This document shows, in pieces, positions 22,804 to 36,450 of a DNA stretch of 64,000 bases. The stretch's first letter is position 1. Every line of letters starts with the position of its first letter. The translations under genes and the position numbers were made by a program. The DNA lies in contig JAGFBZ010000684.1 of the NCBI GenBank assembly GCA_018398805.1, positions 558,001 to 622,000 of the forward strand, given 5' to 3'. The notes beneath the pieces are model-generated. The model had not been told where the DNA came from. It saw only the letters and a list, made by a program, of their open reading frames with translations, and did not search any database. Source of the DNA: Hirundichthys speculiger (taxonomy: Eukaryota; Chordata; Actinopteri; Beloniformes; Exocoetidae).

Positions 22804-25800
22804 AAAAGATCGGTACTGATGGCTTTATGAGTGGTGATCCTGTCTATGTTGCCTGGAATAACTGGAGGAAGCCACTTGCGCAGTTAAGGCACAGATCTGC
22901 AAAGTCCCGGATGGGTTTGAGTGCTGCTAACTTGCATATCATTATCCACGGTACTCGGGTAGTCCTTTTGCCATGATAATTTAAAGGATTTATCATGAGA
23001 GGATAAAACACAGCCATTACATGACATGACTCAAGAAAAACATTTTTTGCATTTTATCTAAATCAGCCATTTATGAAACATGCTTACATTTAGTTCCAAA
23101 GCTATAAAGGAAATACAGATACTTGAAAGAGTATCGCGACAGCTCTACGTTTAATGTTATAGCCTATTAATATGGAGATAATTTTTCTAACATCTTCTAT
23201 CAGAAACCCATATAATCATACCATTGTTACAGCTGAGTAGCTAGATCTTGCTCATGTTAAGGATAAAGGTAATCCAGCTCATCAGGCTGAAAGCTGCCGT
23301 TTGGAGTCAAGGTTTCCAGGTAGACTGATCATTCCTACTTGAGTATCTGTGGTCTCCAGCCTATGTATGTGACTCCTTCTGCCATTTAATTTCAGAGTGT
23401 AATTTTCCATTTGTGGGTTTTAAATTACAACTTTTGAATTTTGTAACAGGATGGTGTCAAAAAAAATCTTAAAAGGATGATATGCTGCATACTGATTTAA
23501 ACGATTTGACAATCAGACAGATTACTGCCCTAATAATACATTTTAAAGTGACATATTTAAAGGCAAATGAATACCACGAAGCCTCATTTCCCATTTGAAA
23601 AGTGTGTCACAGCTATCTGGTTAATTTCTTTTCACAAATGTCCCATCTCCAGAGTTGAAAACTTGAGTGGATGGGCTGACAAAGCCAGCTGTCAACAGCA
23701 AAAATGGTTGTGCACTTCAACCACAGTAAATTAAAGTTCAGCTGAGGCCAGCAAAGTGCATGCAACACGCAAAAGTTCATCTTTTCCTGCCTTTTACTGT
23801 CCAACAGTGATTTCAATGAAGTGAAACAGCAAGTTTCTTAACTTTTTAAACAGACCTCTGTGCTGAATGACAGCCTAAGGATAAGGGACTGGACTGAGCG
23901 GGGGTTGAAGAATGCAGAATTATGGAAAAATAATGATGGATTATGAAAAATGTTCATAGACAGCAGTTACTTAAATATCTGATTGTGGAGACTTTAAGAA
24001 ATCTTGCCTTCTAAAATGCAACCAATGCAGTAATAAATCATAAATGCAGATTCATTGGCGTTATTTGCCTATGCAAAAAAAAAAAATCATTGTATTTCTT
24101 ATCTTTAATGAAATAGAAACAAAGAACAACAATAATTGACTTCTCACAAGGAAACATTTTTAGTCAAGAGTTTGATTTCCCAACTGGCTGCAATTCATTC
24201 GACTATATGAGTCAATGCTAGGCTGTGACAGACAGATGATTCATCTCAGTCAGATTAAAAAATTATTAAGAAGCATAAAATTACAGGTCAAATATGAGCA
24301 ATGCAACCACTACCAGTCCCCATGAGAGGAGAGGCAGAAGATGACTCACATCAAATCTAAGTCAATGCAAAAAAGAAAAAAAACGCTCTAATAAGGTCAC
24401 TATAAACTGTTCACTAAAAGGAACAGACAAATTGAAAGTCCCTGTTGAGGTATTGCATTGGTTCTGTCATCAGACTGTTGTTAAATGTGGAGTCTGTCTA
24501 TTTTGGATGCATTTCATCTGTCATGTTAATGTTTATCAATGGCATTGCTACATTGTGCTCCAACGTGAGCTTGTTGAGCAGTGAACTCATAATTCGCATT
24601 GATTCTGACATTATGGATACATATTATCTGTTACGATTCCAAGGCCTTATTCACTCAGATCCATGACATTGAGTAGTCATAACACTGCAAACACTTGGCA
24701 TAATAGTGCTTGTGATAACAAAGTCAAGTGCGCGGTCCTCTGATGTAGGGCTGGAGAAAAATAACAGCAATGGCCCTGGGAGACAGATGACTATGACCAA
24801 TTGTGTTTTGAGAAAAGTTGCTTTTGTGGCAGCAGCCCAAACCTTGTGATGAACAACCTTGCCCTGAAGACACAAACATCTAGCATCCAACAATACTCTG
24901 AGAGACAGACTACCACAGTCAGCAGATCTGTTTTCTTATGTGCACGGAGACATTTCATATATCTGATTGAGCAACGGCGACGGTGATTTATACCTGTAAA
25001 TTACACCCCGTTTTATTTACCAAGAGAAGAGTCTGATATTTGTTGCCCACAGATTCACAGGCCAGAAGAAAGCGCTGGGATTTTTTCTTTCCTTTTTTTA
25101 TGACAATGAACAATGGAGAAACTTGATGAAACTGCGGTTACGTGAACTATTACGCTCAACCTCTGGCTATGAGAAAGTGATGTGGGAGTTGTGTCTCAGG
25201 GCAGGATGTACTCTAGGTCACAGATGTCTGGTTATCAGACTTTAATAACACAAGCTGTTTATAAATAAATAAGAATATTTTCCAAGGAGCACAGACTGGA
25301 GGCTGGAACTCTGTCTTGGTTGAATATTCTCCTTGATAAACTTCCATTTGCATTCATAAATGCTTTCAGTCTCACAGCTCAAGGCCTGCCGACAATTTTC
25401 CTGCTGACAATACTCTTCAATAGAACAAGGCGGCATTAGATATGTGATTTGTTTGTACAGTTTGCCGTGCATCTAAACTTCTGCTTTCATATCCCTGGCT
25501 CCATTTAAAACAGTAATCCAGCGCGCTTCTTGATAAATGGAGTTTATAGGATTCATCAGGAGTCTGCCTCGGCTCCCTATCATGACACTGTAGTTTATAA
25601 ACCAAGACAGATCCAAGAGCAAAGACCCAATGCTAAAGCTGGGAAAAAGCAACACAACCTGCAGGAGGTTTTCCTGTTCATACTCTATCACAAAACAAGT
25701 GTAATTCAGAATAGCTGATTTGTTTCTTCTTTGCTGTAGGACAATTAAAGTGCTATAGTATTCTGTGGGTCAAAAGTGTTTGATATACTGCCGTTGTGCA

Positions 25801-26099
25801 TGTTTACGTTCATGTGCGGGGTCATGCAAAGTTCAGCACTGATTGACATTTACTATGCAAATATGATTCAAATGCAGCAGGGACGTTAAAGGTTATCAAT
25901 ATGCATTTGCTTTGGATGAATAATGTAGGCAAATCTTTTGATGTTTCCCTGTGTACCTGCCTACATGGTCCATCTTCAGGGTTATTTTGACTCCATACAA
26001 CTAAACAGATCTGTATATTCTCCGTACTATCACGGAGAATAAAACTCTGAGTCTAGCTTAGATCAGTCTGGCATCACCCTCCATGTCTGGTGGTGGATC
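22804..26099. other. non-coding stretch, no gene seen
   Basis: I see only unique AT-rich sequence with short A runs (for example 24075-24086). Open frames are short and lack splice sites or families. No transposon boundaries were found. Confidence 0.6.
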
Positions 26100-26275
26100 A
26101 CATACTTTTATTAAGTACTATTCACGTACTTTTATTTATTTATTAATGTAGCACTGGTATTTATTACCGTAGTTGATGTTTTTAATGTTGCACTGACTGT
26201 TTGGCACTTTTTAAATTTCTTTGTACTTGTTACAGTGACAATAAAGGACTATTCTATTCTATTCTATTGAAATGT
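26100..26275 (+). repeat. LINE 3' end with (ATTCT)n tail
   Basis: The sequence runs TTTGTACTTGTTACAGTGAC, AATAAAGGACTA and then repeats of TATTC. A GTGACAATAAAGG block with a pentamer tail is typical of L2/Rex-type fish LINE 3' ends. The 5' limit is approximate and no coding part remains. Confidence 0.55.
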
Positions 26276-29200
26276 TTTTTGCACCTATCCTTCACTGATC
26301 GGAAGTTTTGGTTAATGCTGTACATATTGTTCTATTTTACACTAATAAAAAATATCAGGAACTGGATAGAAATATCTGCTATTTGGGTAAGTCGTGGCCC
26401 TTGAAAGATTTAAGCATCAGCGTCTTTAACAGGTCATGGTGAAGACAAATCCTAATAACTGGCATTGAGTGATGTCTCAGTACCAGCTGGTATCTATGAT
26501 AAATCCTACCAATATGATGATTATTTATTTTCCAAGAGACACTTTGTTCTATCTCAAAACTACTAAATACTGGAAACCCATGAAATATAGTCAACCTCAA
26601 GGATGTATTATAATCATTTTGGTGATTGTTCTAATTCTAGATTAAATAGGAAAAGTTTAATTTCATGAATTAATTTACATTTACATGGTTTAAAAAAATC
26701 CCCATCAGCCGCAACTCTACTTTCTTACTACGTATTTAGCGCGAATTAGTAAATGCAAAGTAGAAAGAAAAACACACCAGCTTAGATTCAGGGAAAAGCA
26801 AAAATCACAGGTAAAGAACAAAATGACTGATCTTCTTAGCTGCAAGAACAGAGGCCGGCGTTTAGTCTGCTTAAAGAGGTCCTCAGTAATGCAAGTCATC
26901 TGAATTTGCACTAAAGTCTACTGCAGGCTCAGACTGGATTTTGTTGCTCAACAGGCAAGGGTCAGTTCTTATGCAAGTCAGTCCAATAACTGCTCTATCA
27001 GTGTAAATCTTTACATTTGAGAGGTCTGACAGCTTCTCTCCACAGATAACATTTTGATTCTTGATAAGCTGCACTGTACGTGTGACCACGAAGCTATTTA
27101 TAATTCTGCATAAAAACTGATCTCGCTTTTAATGTTAGACTGACAGATGTGAAAAATACAATATCTTTGACTGTCAATCTTCTCATAGCCCCAGGTGCAG
27201 GCCTTTTCACCCTTGCCAAGTTGCTGGCACTTTACAAATGACTGTCAGTCAAGTCATTACTCTCGTCTCTGTGACCCAAAGACAACACGGTGTGTAATGA
27301 AAAGAGGGACAACTTGTCTGATTCAAAAACAGGGATTGCTGTTTTCAGCTCCTCATACCCCAGAGCTGATACATTTATAGTGCCTACGTTCTACCGCAAC
27401 CCTGATCAAGTAAACCACCCAACGTAAAATTAATTTCTCCATCAAGCGAGAAACCCGCTCTTTAGGATAACAATCTATCTTAAGCGGATAAATCTAATCC
27501 AACGTGTTGAGACGGATGGAGATTGACTTGTCTGGTTGTGGGTGAGGAAAGGAGAGGGTCAAGCTTAGCGAGACTGGCCTGCACTGCGGTTCCGGGAATG
27601 GTTAGAGATCTGAGGTTGAAAAAGAAAGGAAAAAACATCATCTGTCTTGGATTCACACAATTGCCAAAGACTGAATCATCGCATTTGTTGTTTTTGCCAT
27701 TTTCCATATTTCCTTATAACCAGGTTGATATATATCAGTTGGGTTTCGCCCACTTCAAACCAGTTAGAAAGGCGCACACAAAACAAAGTCTTAAATCCAT
27801 AATATAAGTTTGCAGTGTTGGATGAGGCCAACTGAACCTGGTGTGACTCGAGGGAATACATTACATCTTACTGTTGATGTTGCCAAGCTTCATCTCAGAG
27901 GAGGATGATTCACATTTGGTTGGCTTTCAACGCTTTCAAGCATGCACTTGTCTAACATCACCATGGCGAGTGAAAACAGTCCGTCTGTGGAAGCAGACAT
28001 GACTGTATAGTGAGCTGCAGGGGAGATGGCATCTGTTGCTTCAGCAAACCTTACAATGCAAATACAGTAAACTTCACTCTAATGGAGGCTGAACTTGAAC
28101 TCAGATGTGACCTGAACAGTTCTACCTGTCACTGAGGCACGTCATGACAAAACAGCATATTTAATGGTCTTTTCTTTTTGGAACTGCTGAGTCATGAGTA
28201 TTCAATATCACCTCATTATGATGTTGAGTGGAATCAGATTTGTGATGAGGCTTGTGTATGGGACCTCGATTTGATTTAGTTTAGTGCATGCATGGGGAGC
28301 AATGAGGTGAAAAGCAATTAGGTCCATTAAGAGATCAACTGGGATGGTGCAAGCAGCCGTGGTGTGCAGCAGCCTGCGCGCAGAGACAAAGAGGAAGATA
28401 AAGGTAACGAGGGAAAAAGATTTAGACAGATTGAGTCAACTCTAGCCTGACAGAGTCACATTGTGGAACCTTGCTCGGGACATCTGTCCACCAAAACAAC
28501 TCAAATTTGTATCTGGAAGAGTGTTTAGCGTATCCGATGCATCACGGAGGCATCAATAATGCATTCGTACGACTTAGATAGCGGTGGAAGAAGAGTTCAG
28601 AAAGTAGAAATGAACAGATCGAAGTGGATGAGAAGGGCCTTTTGCCAAAGTGATCAGCCACATTTGCACTTCACTATTATTCAATCAATATGAAGTGACT
28701 TTTGCAGCAGTGGAGAGCGCTTCCTATTAAGAAGTGAATCTGTAAGCAGGTAAACCATGAGAACTATCCAGCCTCTGCCTCCAAAAGTGGCAAACACCTG
28801 TAACCATGGATACTGTACTATGTAATTGGTTGCTCTGCGTTTGGAGGTATATTATGTGCTGTTTCCATTCAAATACAAACCATTTGGACACAAAGGAACA
28901 AGTTCTCTGTATGCTTTGTGGACAAGGGGAGATCTGTATGCAAGGGATTCCCATCTAAGTGATGCTCTCTGCAAAAACTGGTGAAGGGAAGGGACGCCCT
29001 CCAAACCCAACAATTCACAATCGCATCAAACATCTGCGACGTGTGCTGAAAGAAACTAAGGAATGTATCCTGCAACCCAAAGGATCTGCTGCCAACAGGC
29101 ACATGTATTTTATACACATGTATATTTTCACCAAGCTTGCATTAAAACAATCCAAGTTAATGAGTCACTTAATAAAACATGAATGAACCGATTCCCTTAT

Positions 29201-29344
29201 CCTCGTCATCGTTCAAGTCAAATATTGTGCATAAATAAATAAAGTGATTACAGTTAATGCAGGATCTGCTCTTTCTCGTCAATGTTGTTTATCCTTGTAA
29301 ATTTTATATATTGATATTTTGGGCTGTGAGACTAGATATTGACT
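26276..29344. other. non-coding stretch, no gene seen
   Basis: No coding exon or transposon could be recognised. The sequence looks unique and of ordinary composition. Confidence 0.6.
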
Positions 29345-29946
29345 TAGGATGGGTAGATATCGACTTAAACTGCTACCCATGTTCTTTTCTGCAGTCCTGT
29401 TTATCTTACACTTTTAAATTCATTTAGGTAAAAAACAGTAAATAATTACTGATGCATGCTAACATTCGCACTAATTACGTTTTCCAAGAATTTGTTTGTG
29501 ATGGCCGTTGATATGGCAAACCATCCACGGGAAAAGAAGAGAGTAAACCAAGTTAAGGGAAAATCAGGATGACTACAGTTGATGAATGCTGAGGTACAAT
29601 GGGACATTATGAGGCTCCTTCAGATATGCAGTTTTTCATGAGTTGGACAGCATCTAAACGTGGTGGTGACAAGTCTAAATGACCCCTTGTTGCAGTCTTA
29701 TAACAATTTGAGCAAGCGATCTGATTAGGTTGGACCTAGTTACGCTAGCATGTAACTTTGAACGTACCAGAGGTCTGATCTGGAACAGTCACAATAACAA
29801 ACAGGAGCGCTTTGTTTCGGCGGGTTTATTTAGCTTATCACCGGCTGTTTTGAGGAATTTGATGTACCAAGTTATGAGAGATATTTACAAATCCTGTTTT
29901 TATCAGTAATTCCCTGCATCACCAAGTCATTTATTTCCCACCCCTG
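29345..29946. mobile_element. possible degenerate hAT-like element
   Basis: The left boundary TAGGATGGGTAGATATCGAC pairs imperfectly with the minus-strand reading of the right boundary (CAGGGGTGGGAAATAAATGA). The start motif and spacing resemble hAT ends elsewhere in the window. No target duplication was found and there is no coding remnant, so this is tentative. Confidence 0.35.
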
Positions 29947-32293
29947 TCCATACCTGAATCAAATGAACAAAGGGAAACTGCTTAAAAGCATTTTAACTGC
30001 AACTGCAGCTTCCACTCTCTATTAAATGTCAAAAATCTGGACTGCTCCTATCCACTGCTGTTTTAACCAAACGGACCACACTTGTTGCCCTGCTATAAAT
30101 GCTTTTATGCCAAACAATGCGTTGCTTATGGAAAAACTGTAACCCTAGAAGGGCTTACCGAGATCTGAGGGCCTTTGCAGTGTTTCAGCAGTGACGGTGA
30201 AGAGGCTGTCCTCAGGCGAAGTAAAAGATCATGTTTTTACTGAGCTTATAAGAAAAGCGGTACTACTGTTGCACAGCCAAACCCTTAATACCTTAAATGT
30301 CTTCAGCAAGCTTAAACATATAGGAAAGCGATACTTTCTGTTGAGCTCATCCACAGTTCAAATCTTCTCAAAACCACTGAACGCGTGGCAAGCTAACATT
30401 TATGGCATAACTGCATGATGTAAGAAAACTGAGACTCATGAGGGCTTTAGTAATTATACTCTACTTGATTTTAGTGTCCAATCAGTAAATGGCTGTTGAA
30501 TTTGCTGGCTGCTATCACACGCGACCTAATGTGGCTCTCCAATTCTTTTTACATAAATGTTTGAATGAGGTATCCGGTACATTAACGTAAAAGTAACTGA
30601 ATGATTGAAAGCCAACACTCTCACAGGTTGATGAAGCCATGATTGTTACATGTTATACGCGATATGAAACAGGCTACCAGGATACGTTTGGCGTTGATCT
30701 TAAATCTAGAATCCTTTTTTCTTGACTTGCTGTTTTTTTTCTTTTACCCTCTCTGTCAAAAATCTCGTGCACTTTTGCTTCTTTTCTTCCCCGACTCCCT
30801 CATTTAATTTAATTCATATTACCGTTTTAGTAATCTTAGCTCCTCATTTATTTGCCTTTTTCTCTCTGCATCTACTTTTTAAGTTTTTTCCTCCGGTCTG
30901 AGAGTGACACATACGTCATTTCTATATGTGCTTCTTCATGCCACTCAGTGTCCCTTCATCTGTCTCTCTTTTCTCTTTCCCTCTCCTTTGGTGCGTCTGG
31001 GCACCAGGCATTCACGAGAAGCCTCTCTCTATAGACAATTGATCATGGCCATTGTTAGCCCTGGGTCCTCCATTTTACAGTTCAGTGTTCATGAAAAGGA
31101 GTTTTTGCCAGTCCTATCTGTCACACCCTCCGGCCGAAAATACACTCACACACAGTATCTGTCTTTCTCTGGCCAATGATCCCCCGCTGACATTTTCACA
31201 ATCATGCCTTCATCTGTTTCACACCTACGGTGTCCTTCTATGCCAGCGTGGACGGTATGAGCTGGAGGTGAACTGATGGGTAAAAGCTGACAAAGTCAGG
31301 TCCAGTTCAAAGTGGGAAGAGCGGTGGCGTAGGGCACATCGGACACAGATACTCATCAGCATCTGTGTTCCCGAAATCCATGAAATAAACACAAGCGTGA
31401 CTCCAAAAAGAGTGGTCTAGTTCATACATAATGTGTAGCATTGATGGAAAGCATTGCCTCAACTGCAACTGCCTGTCACTACTTACAGTTTGCTGCCCCC
31501 TGTAGTTTGCCTCTTTCTCATTCATTCTTCATCCAAAGATGAGTCATCCAGCTTACACCATAAATCCAGCAATGCAATGAAATTTGTGATGGAAAAAGCC
31601 ATCCAGAAGGTAAACACCCAATCGTGCGCACTTCCTCCCTTTAGCCTTGGGAAATTAGGCCTTGAATCATGTTGCATTTATGAGCCGCTGAAGTAATTGG
31701 CGGTGGTGGTGAGATCTCAGCTGAGACAAAGGTGGCGCATTCACCTGAATAGAGCCTTAAGCTAAATGCTTCATTGAAATAACAGAGAGGAGATGAAGAA
31801 GGAGGAGGAGGCAGCAGTGGATGCAGCCAAAAAGAAAAAAAAAATAGCAAGGTGCCTCATTCAATGTCTCAGGGGTTTATGAGATTGCTCTCCAGCTGTC
31901 ACTCTATGTTGCGAGTCCATAGCACTGTGATATCTTAATTGTTTCAAATTAAACGCTCGTAAAATGGCAACGGAAATGAGTTTTCCTCTCTGGGTAATCC
32001 AAAGCAGCCCCTTGACTTACATCTGGGCCCCTTTTTTTTAAGTGAGAGATGGTTTAAAAGGTGGAATGGTTCCCACAAGAGATGGATATGGATAGGCTGG
32101 TGTGGAGTTAGTGTTTATAGGCTGTGAATTGTGAGCCTATCACTGTGGAAATGTGAATCACATGTTTCAGAGCATTTCCAACTCCTTTGCTCTATTTAGT
32201 TTCTCCACATAACACAGACCCTCTCTGTAATTGTTCCCCTTGCCCTTTATTCTTCATTTATGCATGTGCACATTAGCTTATTTGTGTTCAAAC
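29947..32293. other. non-coding stretch, no gene seen
   Basis: Mostly unique sequence with pyrimidine-rich patches at 30710-31010. The only notable site is a CTCF-like motif at 31491-31510. Open frames near 30850-31280 arise from the T/C-rich composition. Confidence 0.6.
31491..31510 (-). promoter_or_regulatory. CTCF-like motif
   Basis: The minus strand reads ACTACAGGGGGCAGCA, a good match to the core of the vertebrate CTCF consensus (AGGGGGCAG with a C two bases before it). A match alone does not show occupancy. Confidence 0.4.
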
Positions 32294-33397
32294 TAGGGCT
32301 GGGCAAGTTAATGCGTTATTATCCCGTTAACTCATTAATTTATTAAAGCTGACATTTATTTTATCACGTGTTAACGCATGTTGCTCACATGCTTTTGTTT
32401 TGAAAAGTCTGTTACTGACTGCTGCGGAACCGGAGAAGAATTGACAGAAAAACATGCAGAAAAGCTAAAACAGACATGGAGAACGGTAAAAATCTGTGAA
32501 CTTTACAGTTCGAGTAGCAACTCAGGTAGTAATATTAACAATTCTGTTTGAAAACAAAAATTCTGGACTGCAACAAAACGTCCGGTCATTCCTCCATTTT
32601 ACATCAGATCTGCTCCATGTGTTCACTGTCCTGCTGTTCTCTCTTAGCTGGTTACTTTCAGTGAGGATCCATCTAGTGGCACAGATGTGTAATGACAACA
32701 GAAATTCCAGTCCTCGATTATAAAACAAATTCAGTTCTGTGGCCCATTTTTTCATTTCGTATTTTTGATCCAAGTCTAAAATTGAAATATAAAACAAACA
32801 AGCATTTTTAAAAAACGAAAAACGTTTATTTTTATTTTATTTTTGATTGACAATTGAAAATGGAAAGAATGAATGATACACTGATTGGTGAAGTTACTGA
32901 ACTTTAACATGGACATTTTCATTTTAAAGTTCTCCCAGACAGAGGACTTGACAGAAACAAGGTTATTTGTAACAACTGCCAAGTTGAACTCCCCGTTAAA
33001 AGTTTCTGCTGTTACCTCAGAAATAACCTTTTTTAATGTTCTGATTGTGCTGAGCCACAATAATTTGTTGGATTTTGTTTGTAGACTTTTTTTTGGATTT
33101 TCATAAAAACAGGATTACTTTAATGCCCTGGCAGTGGACATAAGCTTTATTTTATTTTACATTTTTTAAGATGATATTTACACTGAAATATGTGTTACTG
33201 ACAAGTGCTGAATGTTAAAAGTGTTTGAACAACAAATGTTATGGCAACTTTAGTTCATATGGCAACAGAACATTTAAATAAAAGTGCATTTTACATTACT
33301 TTTGAATTAATTATTTGATTTTTCGTATACAATGCGATTAATAAGGGAAATAATGTGATTAATCGCGATTAAAAATTTTAATCGTTGCCCATTCCGA
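32294..33397 (+). mobile_element. hAT-like non-autonomous element, 8-bp target duplication
   Basis: A perfect GTTCAAAC duplication flanks it (32286-32293 and 33398-33405). The left end is TAGGGCTGGGCAA and the minus-strand right end TCGGAATGGGCAA; just inside, both sides are rich in ATTAATCGCGATTAA-like motifs. The mismatched right terminus suggests decay. No catalytic domain is present. A short start-exon remnant lies at 32476. Confidence 0.88.
32476..32485 (+). pseudogene. transposase start-codon remnant with splice donor
   Basis: Inside the hAT-like element an ATG (ATGGAGAACG) is followed after ten bases by GTAAAA, a possible splice donor. The arrangement resembles clearer start exons in other elements of this window. 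On its own the evidence is weak. Confidence 0.3.
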
Positions 33398-33405
33398 GTT
33401 CAAAC

Positions 33406-34279
33406 TTTTGTCTACGTGCAGAAAGTGTGCACCCAGACTCTTATCATCATAAACAGAGTAGAAATATCCTGTGGGAATTCGCACATTTAGACCCCCAGCT
33501 CCCATCTCCCTCTGGTGCTTGTAAGATGGGGCTCATACCAACGCAAACATTCAGATCCCTCAGCCACCTAAAGCTAAATGATATCAAGCTTGCTGTGAAA
33601 CACTGGATTCATACACATATTTAACAAACATGTTGGCAGGTGTTTTTCTGCCTTAATTGCCAGCAGTAGTTGTACGGCAACCGGCACCCCTGACATACCA
33701 CTGGCTGAAACTTTAAACATACGCCTTATATGTGAGCACTGCTTGACATACTTCACATGGCAATTCTGATCATAATATGCGTTCAGAGCAGGCGTCAGAA
33801 CAAGGCATCTCTTTCCATTCGTGTACAAATACCAGCTCTGAATTCAGCTCCTAAGAGGCAAATCCAGCAGACAGTTTTGTCATTGCATCTGCAAAGTGGG
33901 TTTGTGAGGGGCGTGTAAACAGTGGTGGCAGTTGGGACAATGGGGCAGATTACTGGAAAATGAAACAGCAAGTGAACTGAGGAGGCCTGACATCTCTCCA
34001 ATAATTGACAAAGGAGAAGGGATAAAAAAATAATAATAATAAAAAAAATCAATGTGCCATTATTGCAACAAATATGTTTCTGCATTGAAATCAACTTTTC
34101 TTTAACTAACATAACTCAATCTTGACCAGCAGACCTTTTTTTTTTTTTTTTTCCTTTTTTTTCGGTAAATGTACAGGACATCATGCCATTTTTAATTTAA
34201 TAACTGATTAAATTAAACTGATTATGGGCATACAAACATAATGGGACATCCCAAAAATTAACCGGTTAAATTACAACAT
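33406..34279. other. non-coding stretch, no gene seen
   Basis: No gene or transposon seen. It has A/T-rich patches at 34025-34050 and a T run at 34137-34160. Confidence 0.6.
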
Positions 34280-34990
34280 GAATACAGAGGTGTACCCAAG
34301 GCAGCAGAGAGACACGACTTCTCCAGCGTGTCCCGGGTCTGCCCTGCGGTCTCTGCCTGGTTGGACAAGCTCAGTAACCCCTCCCCAGGGAGGCGTCCAG
34401 GGGCGCACCCCAACCAAATTCCCAAACCACCTCAACTGCCCCCTCTCGAAGGAGCGGTGACCCCACTGAGTACCTCCCAAATGGCGGAGCTTCTCACCCT
34501 GTCTCTCAGGGAGAGTCCAGCCACCCTGTGGCGGAAACTGATTTTACCCGCTTGTATCTGTGATCTCATTCTTTGGGTCACAAGCCACATTTCATGACCA
34601 CAGGTGAGGGTTGGAATATATACTGACCAGTAAACAGAGAGCTTCGCCTTTTGGCTCAACTCTCTCTTGACCACAACAGACTGGTACGGAGTCTGCGTTA
34701 CACCGATCCACCAGTCAATCTCCATTCCTCCCCCACCCATGAATACTGTAAGGTCCAGAGATACTTGAATCCTTCCACTTGAGGCAACACCTGACCCCAA
34801 ACCCAGATGGGGGATTCCACCCTTATCTGACCGAGAATGATGGTCTCAAATGTGGAGGTGCAGGTTAGTACTCAGCGGCGAACCGCAGAGAGAGCTGAAG
34901 ATCACGACTCAATGAAGCCAATTGGACCACGTCATCCGCTAAAACCTGAGATGTAATACTGAGCCATCTGGGAAATGTTGTTTCAGGGTC
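34280..34990 (-). pseudogene. LINE reverse transcriptase fragment (non-LTR retrotransposon)
   Basis: On the minus strand, near 34951-34916, I read QVLADDVVQLA, which carries the ADD part of the reverse transcriptase catalytic motif. Downstream come WWIGVTQTPYQSVVVKRELS, KAKLSVYWSVYIPTLTCGHE, then RVAGLSLRDRVRSSAIW and GQLRWFGNLVGV. This order is the end of the RT and the C-terminal region of an abundant fish LINE group. Stops and frame changes are present, including a switch between the frames at 34432-34800 and 34271-34480. The 5' part is missing, as in typical truncated insertions. I cannot settle the clade (RTE- or Rex1-like). Confidence 0.75.
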
Positions 34991-35874
34991 TTATTCCACC
35001 AAAGACGAGGCCAAAACTTTATTATGCACTTAATACAACAACATGGCTGTAAAAAAAAAAAAAAAAAAAAAAAAAAAGGTCCATAGGGTGAAACATTGTT
35101 TCATAATGCACATCAAGTTCATTATCAAACAAAAAGGATGCCAAAGCAAATTAAATCATTGATCAAGCATGAATATCTCTAAACGTCTCTGCTGCTAGGA
35201 GGGCGGGTGATGCAACACGATGGTAAACACGCTTCTTTCTTTCGAGACGTTTTCCTGGCATCAAGTTAAAAATCAATTCAAAACAGACGAGCACACAAAC
35301 ACTGACTTAGTTTTAGAATTTGACATGTTGTCCTTTTGTGCTTTTTAATCATTTTAAGATCAATTACATTACATATTTTATTCCATGTTAACTAAAGCAC
35401 TGAAGATCACACTGAATTGAACTTGTGCACTTTTGCAAATGTGTTTGTCAATATTCAGAGAAGTCAATACACAGAGATTTAGCACCGGTATAAAAAAGAT
35501 AGGTAATAATTTGCCTGCATGAATTGAGTACCAGAGGGATTCCCGTGTCAGACATATGGTGTCTATAAATATGTTCTGCAGCTCAAGTGATAAAGATATA
35601 TAATTGACTTTCTGCAGCATTGACTAAGCAGTCACAACTTAAAATAGGCCTCTGTTTCACAGCTGACATTTTGATACACACTGTACATGACCACGGCTGC
35701 AAAACGCACGTATGATTAATTGTGACAAATTATTTACACACTACCTTCCTTTCTTTTCTACAGTGAAAAAATGTCCTCCAAAAAGATTATTCAGATGAGT
35801 CGAATGTGGGATGAAACACCTTATGATAGAAGTCAGAGACGGTTTTTAAACGTATAGCTTAAGTTATTCTGCAT
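34991..35874. other. non-coding stretch with a 27-base A run
   Basis: A run of 27 A lies at 35051-35077. No gene is seen around it and no element body could be tied to it as a poly-A tail. Confidence 0.6.
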
Positions 35875-36077
35875 TAGGGATGGAACGGTTACCGGTATTA
35901 CGGTAAAGTGCGGTAAAATTTTACGCGCTAACGATTACCATTTATGTTTGACTTCCATCTCATTATCGCGGTCGATTACCGGGATATGTAATATCAGCCT
36001 CATTCAAGTCTGTGAGCGACTTGCAACTGTGTTTCGCGTGAATTTGTAGCTTGTAACATCGGCATCATAACGTTAGC

Positions 36078-36119
36078 ATGGCGGAAAGTGGTGATAGCAC
36101 ACAGGACATTGAAAAATGA
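36078..36119 (+). pseudogene. transposase start-exon remnant in hAT-like element
   Basis: The frame starts ATGGCGGAAAG in a purine-rich context and reads MAESGDSTQDIEK before a stop. Acidic, serine-rich leaders of this kind precede the DNA-binding finger in hAT transposases; the finger itself is lost here. Confidence 0.35.
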
Positions 36120-36210
36120 CATCAAAAAATGACCGGAACGATGTTCTTCTGATGTAGTTAAAATATTTATTTATTCCAATAACTGATCCGATAATCATAA
36201 CGCCGGCAGT

Positions 36211-36450
36211 TCAATTTTCAATTTTATTTATATAGCGTCTGTTACAATGACAATTGTCTCTAGGCGCTTTACAGAGACCCAGAGCATGACCCCCGAGCAA
36301 ATATCATCAACTAAGATTATATAATTAAATCCAATCAATGATAATAGTTGGCGCCACAGCGGTCAAAAACCTTTTACCCTTGCGGGTCAAACACCTAACC
36401 AATAACAGGCAGCTACCTTTATACCTGACCCTCAGGTAACAACGCAGCAA
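36211..36450. repeat. widespread fish interspersed repeat (TTTATTTATATAGCG type)
   Basis: It contains TTTTATTTATATAGCGTC and TAGGCGCTTTACAGAGACCC, motifs I know from a common fish repeat. It lies inside the 35875-36955 hAT element, so it is younger than that element or was carried with it. The right boundary is approximate. Confidence 0.5.
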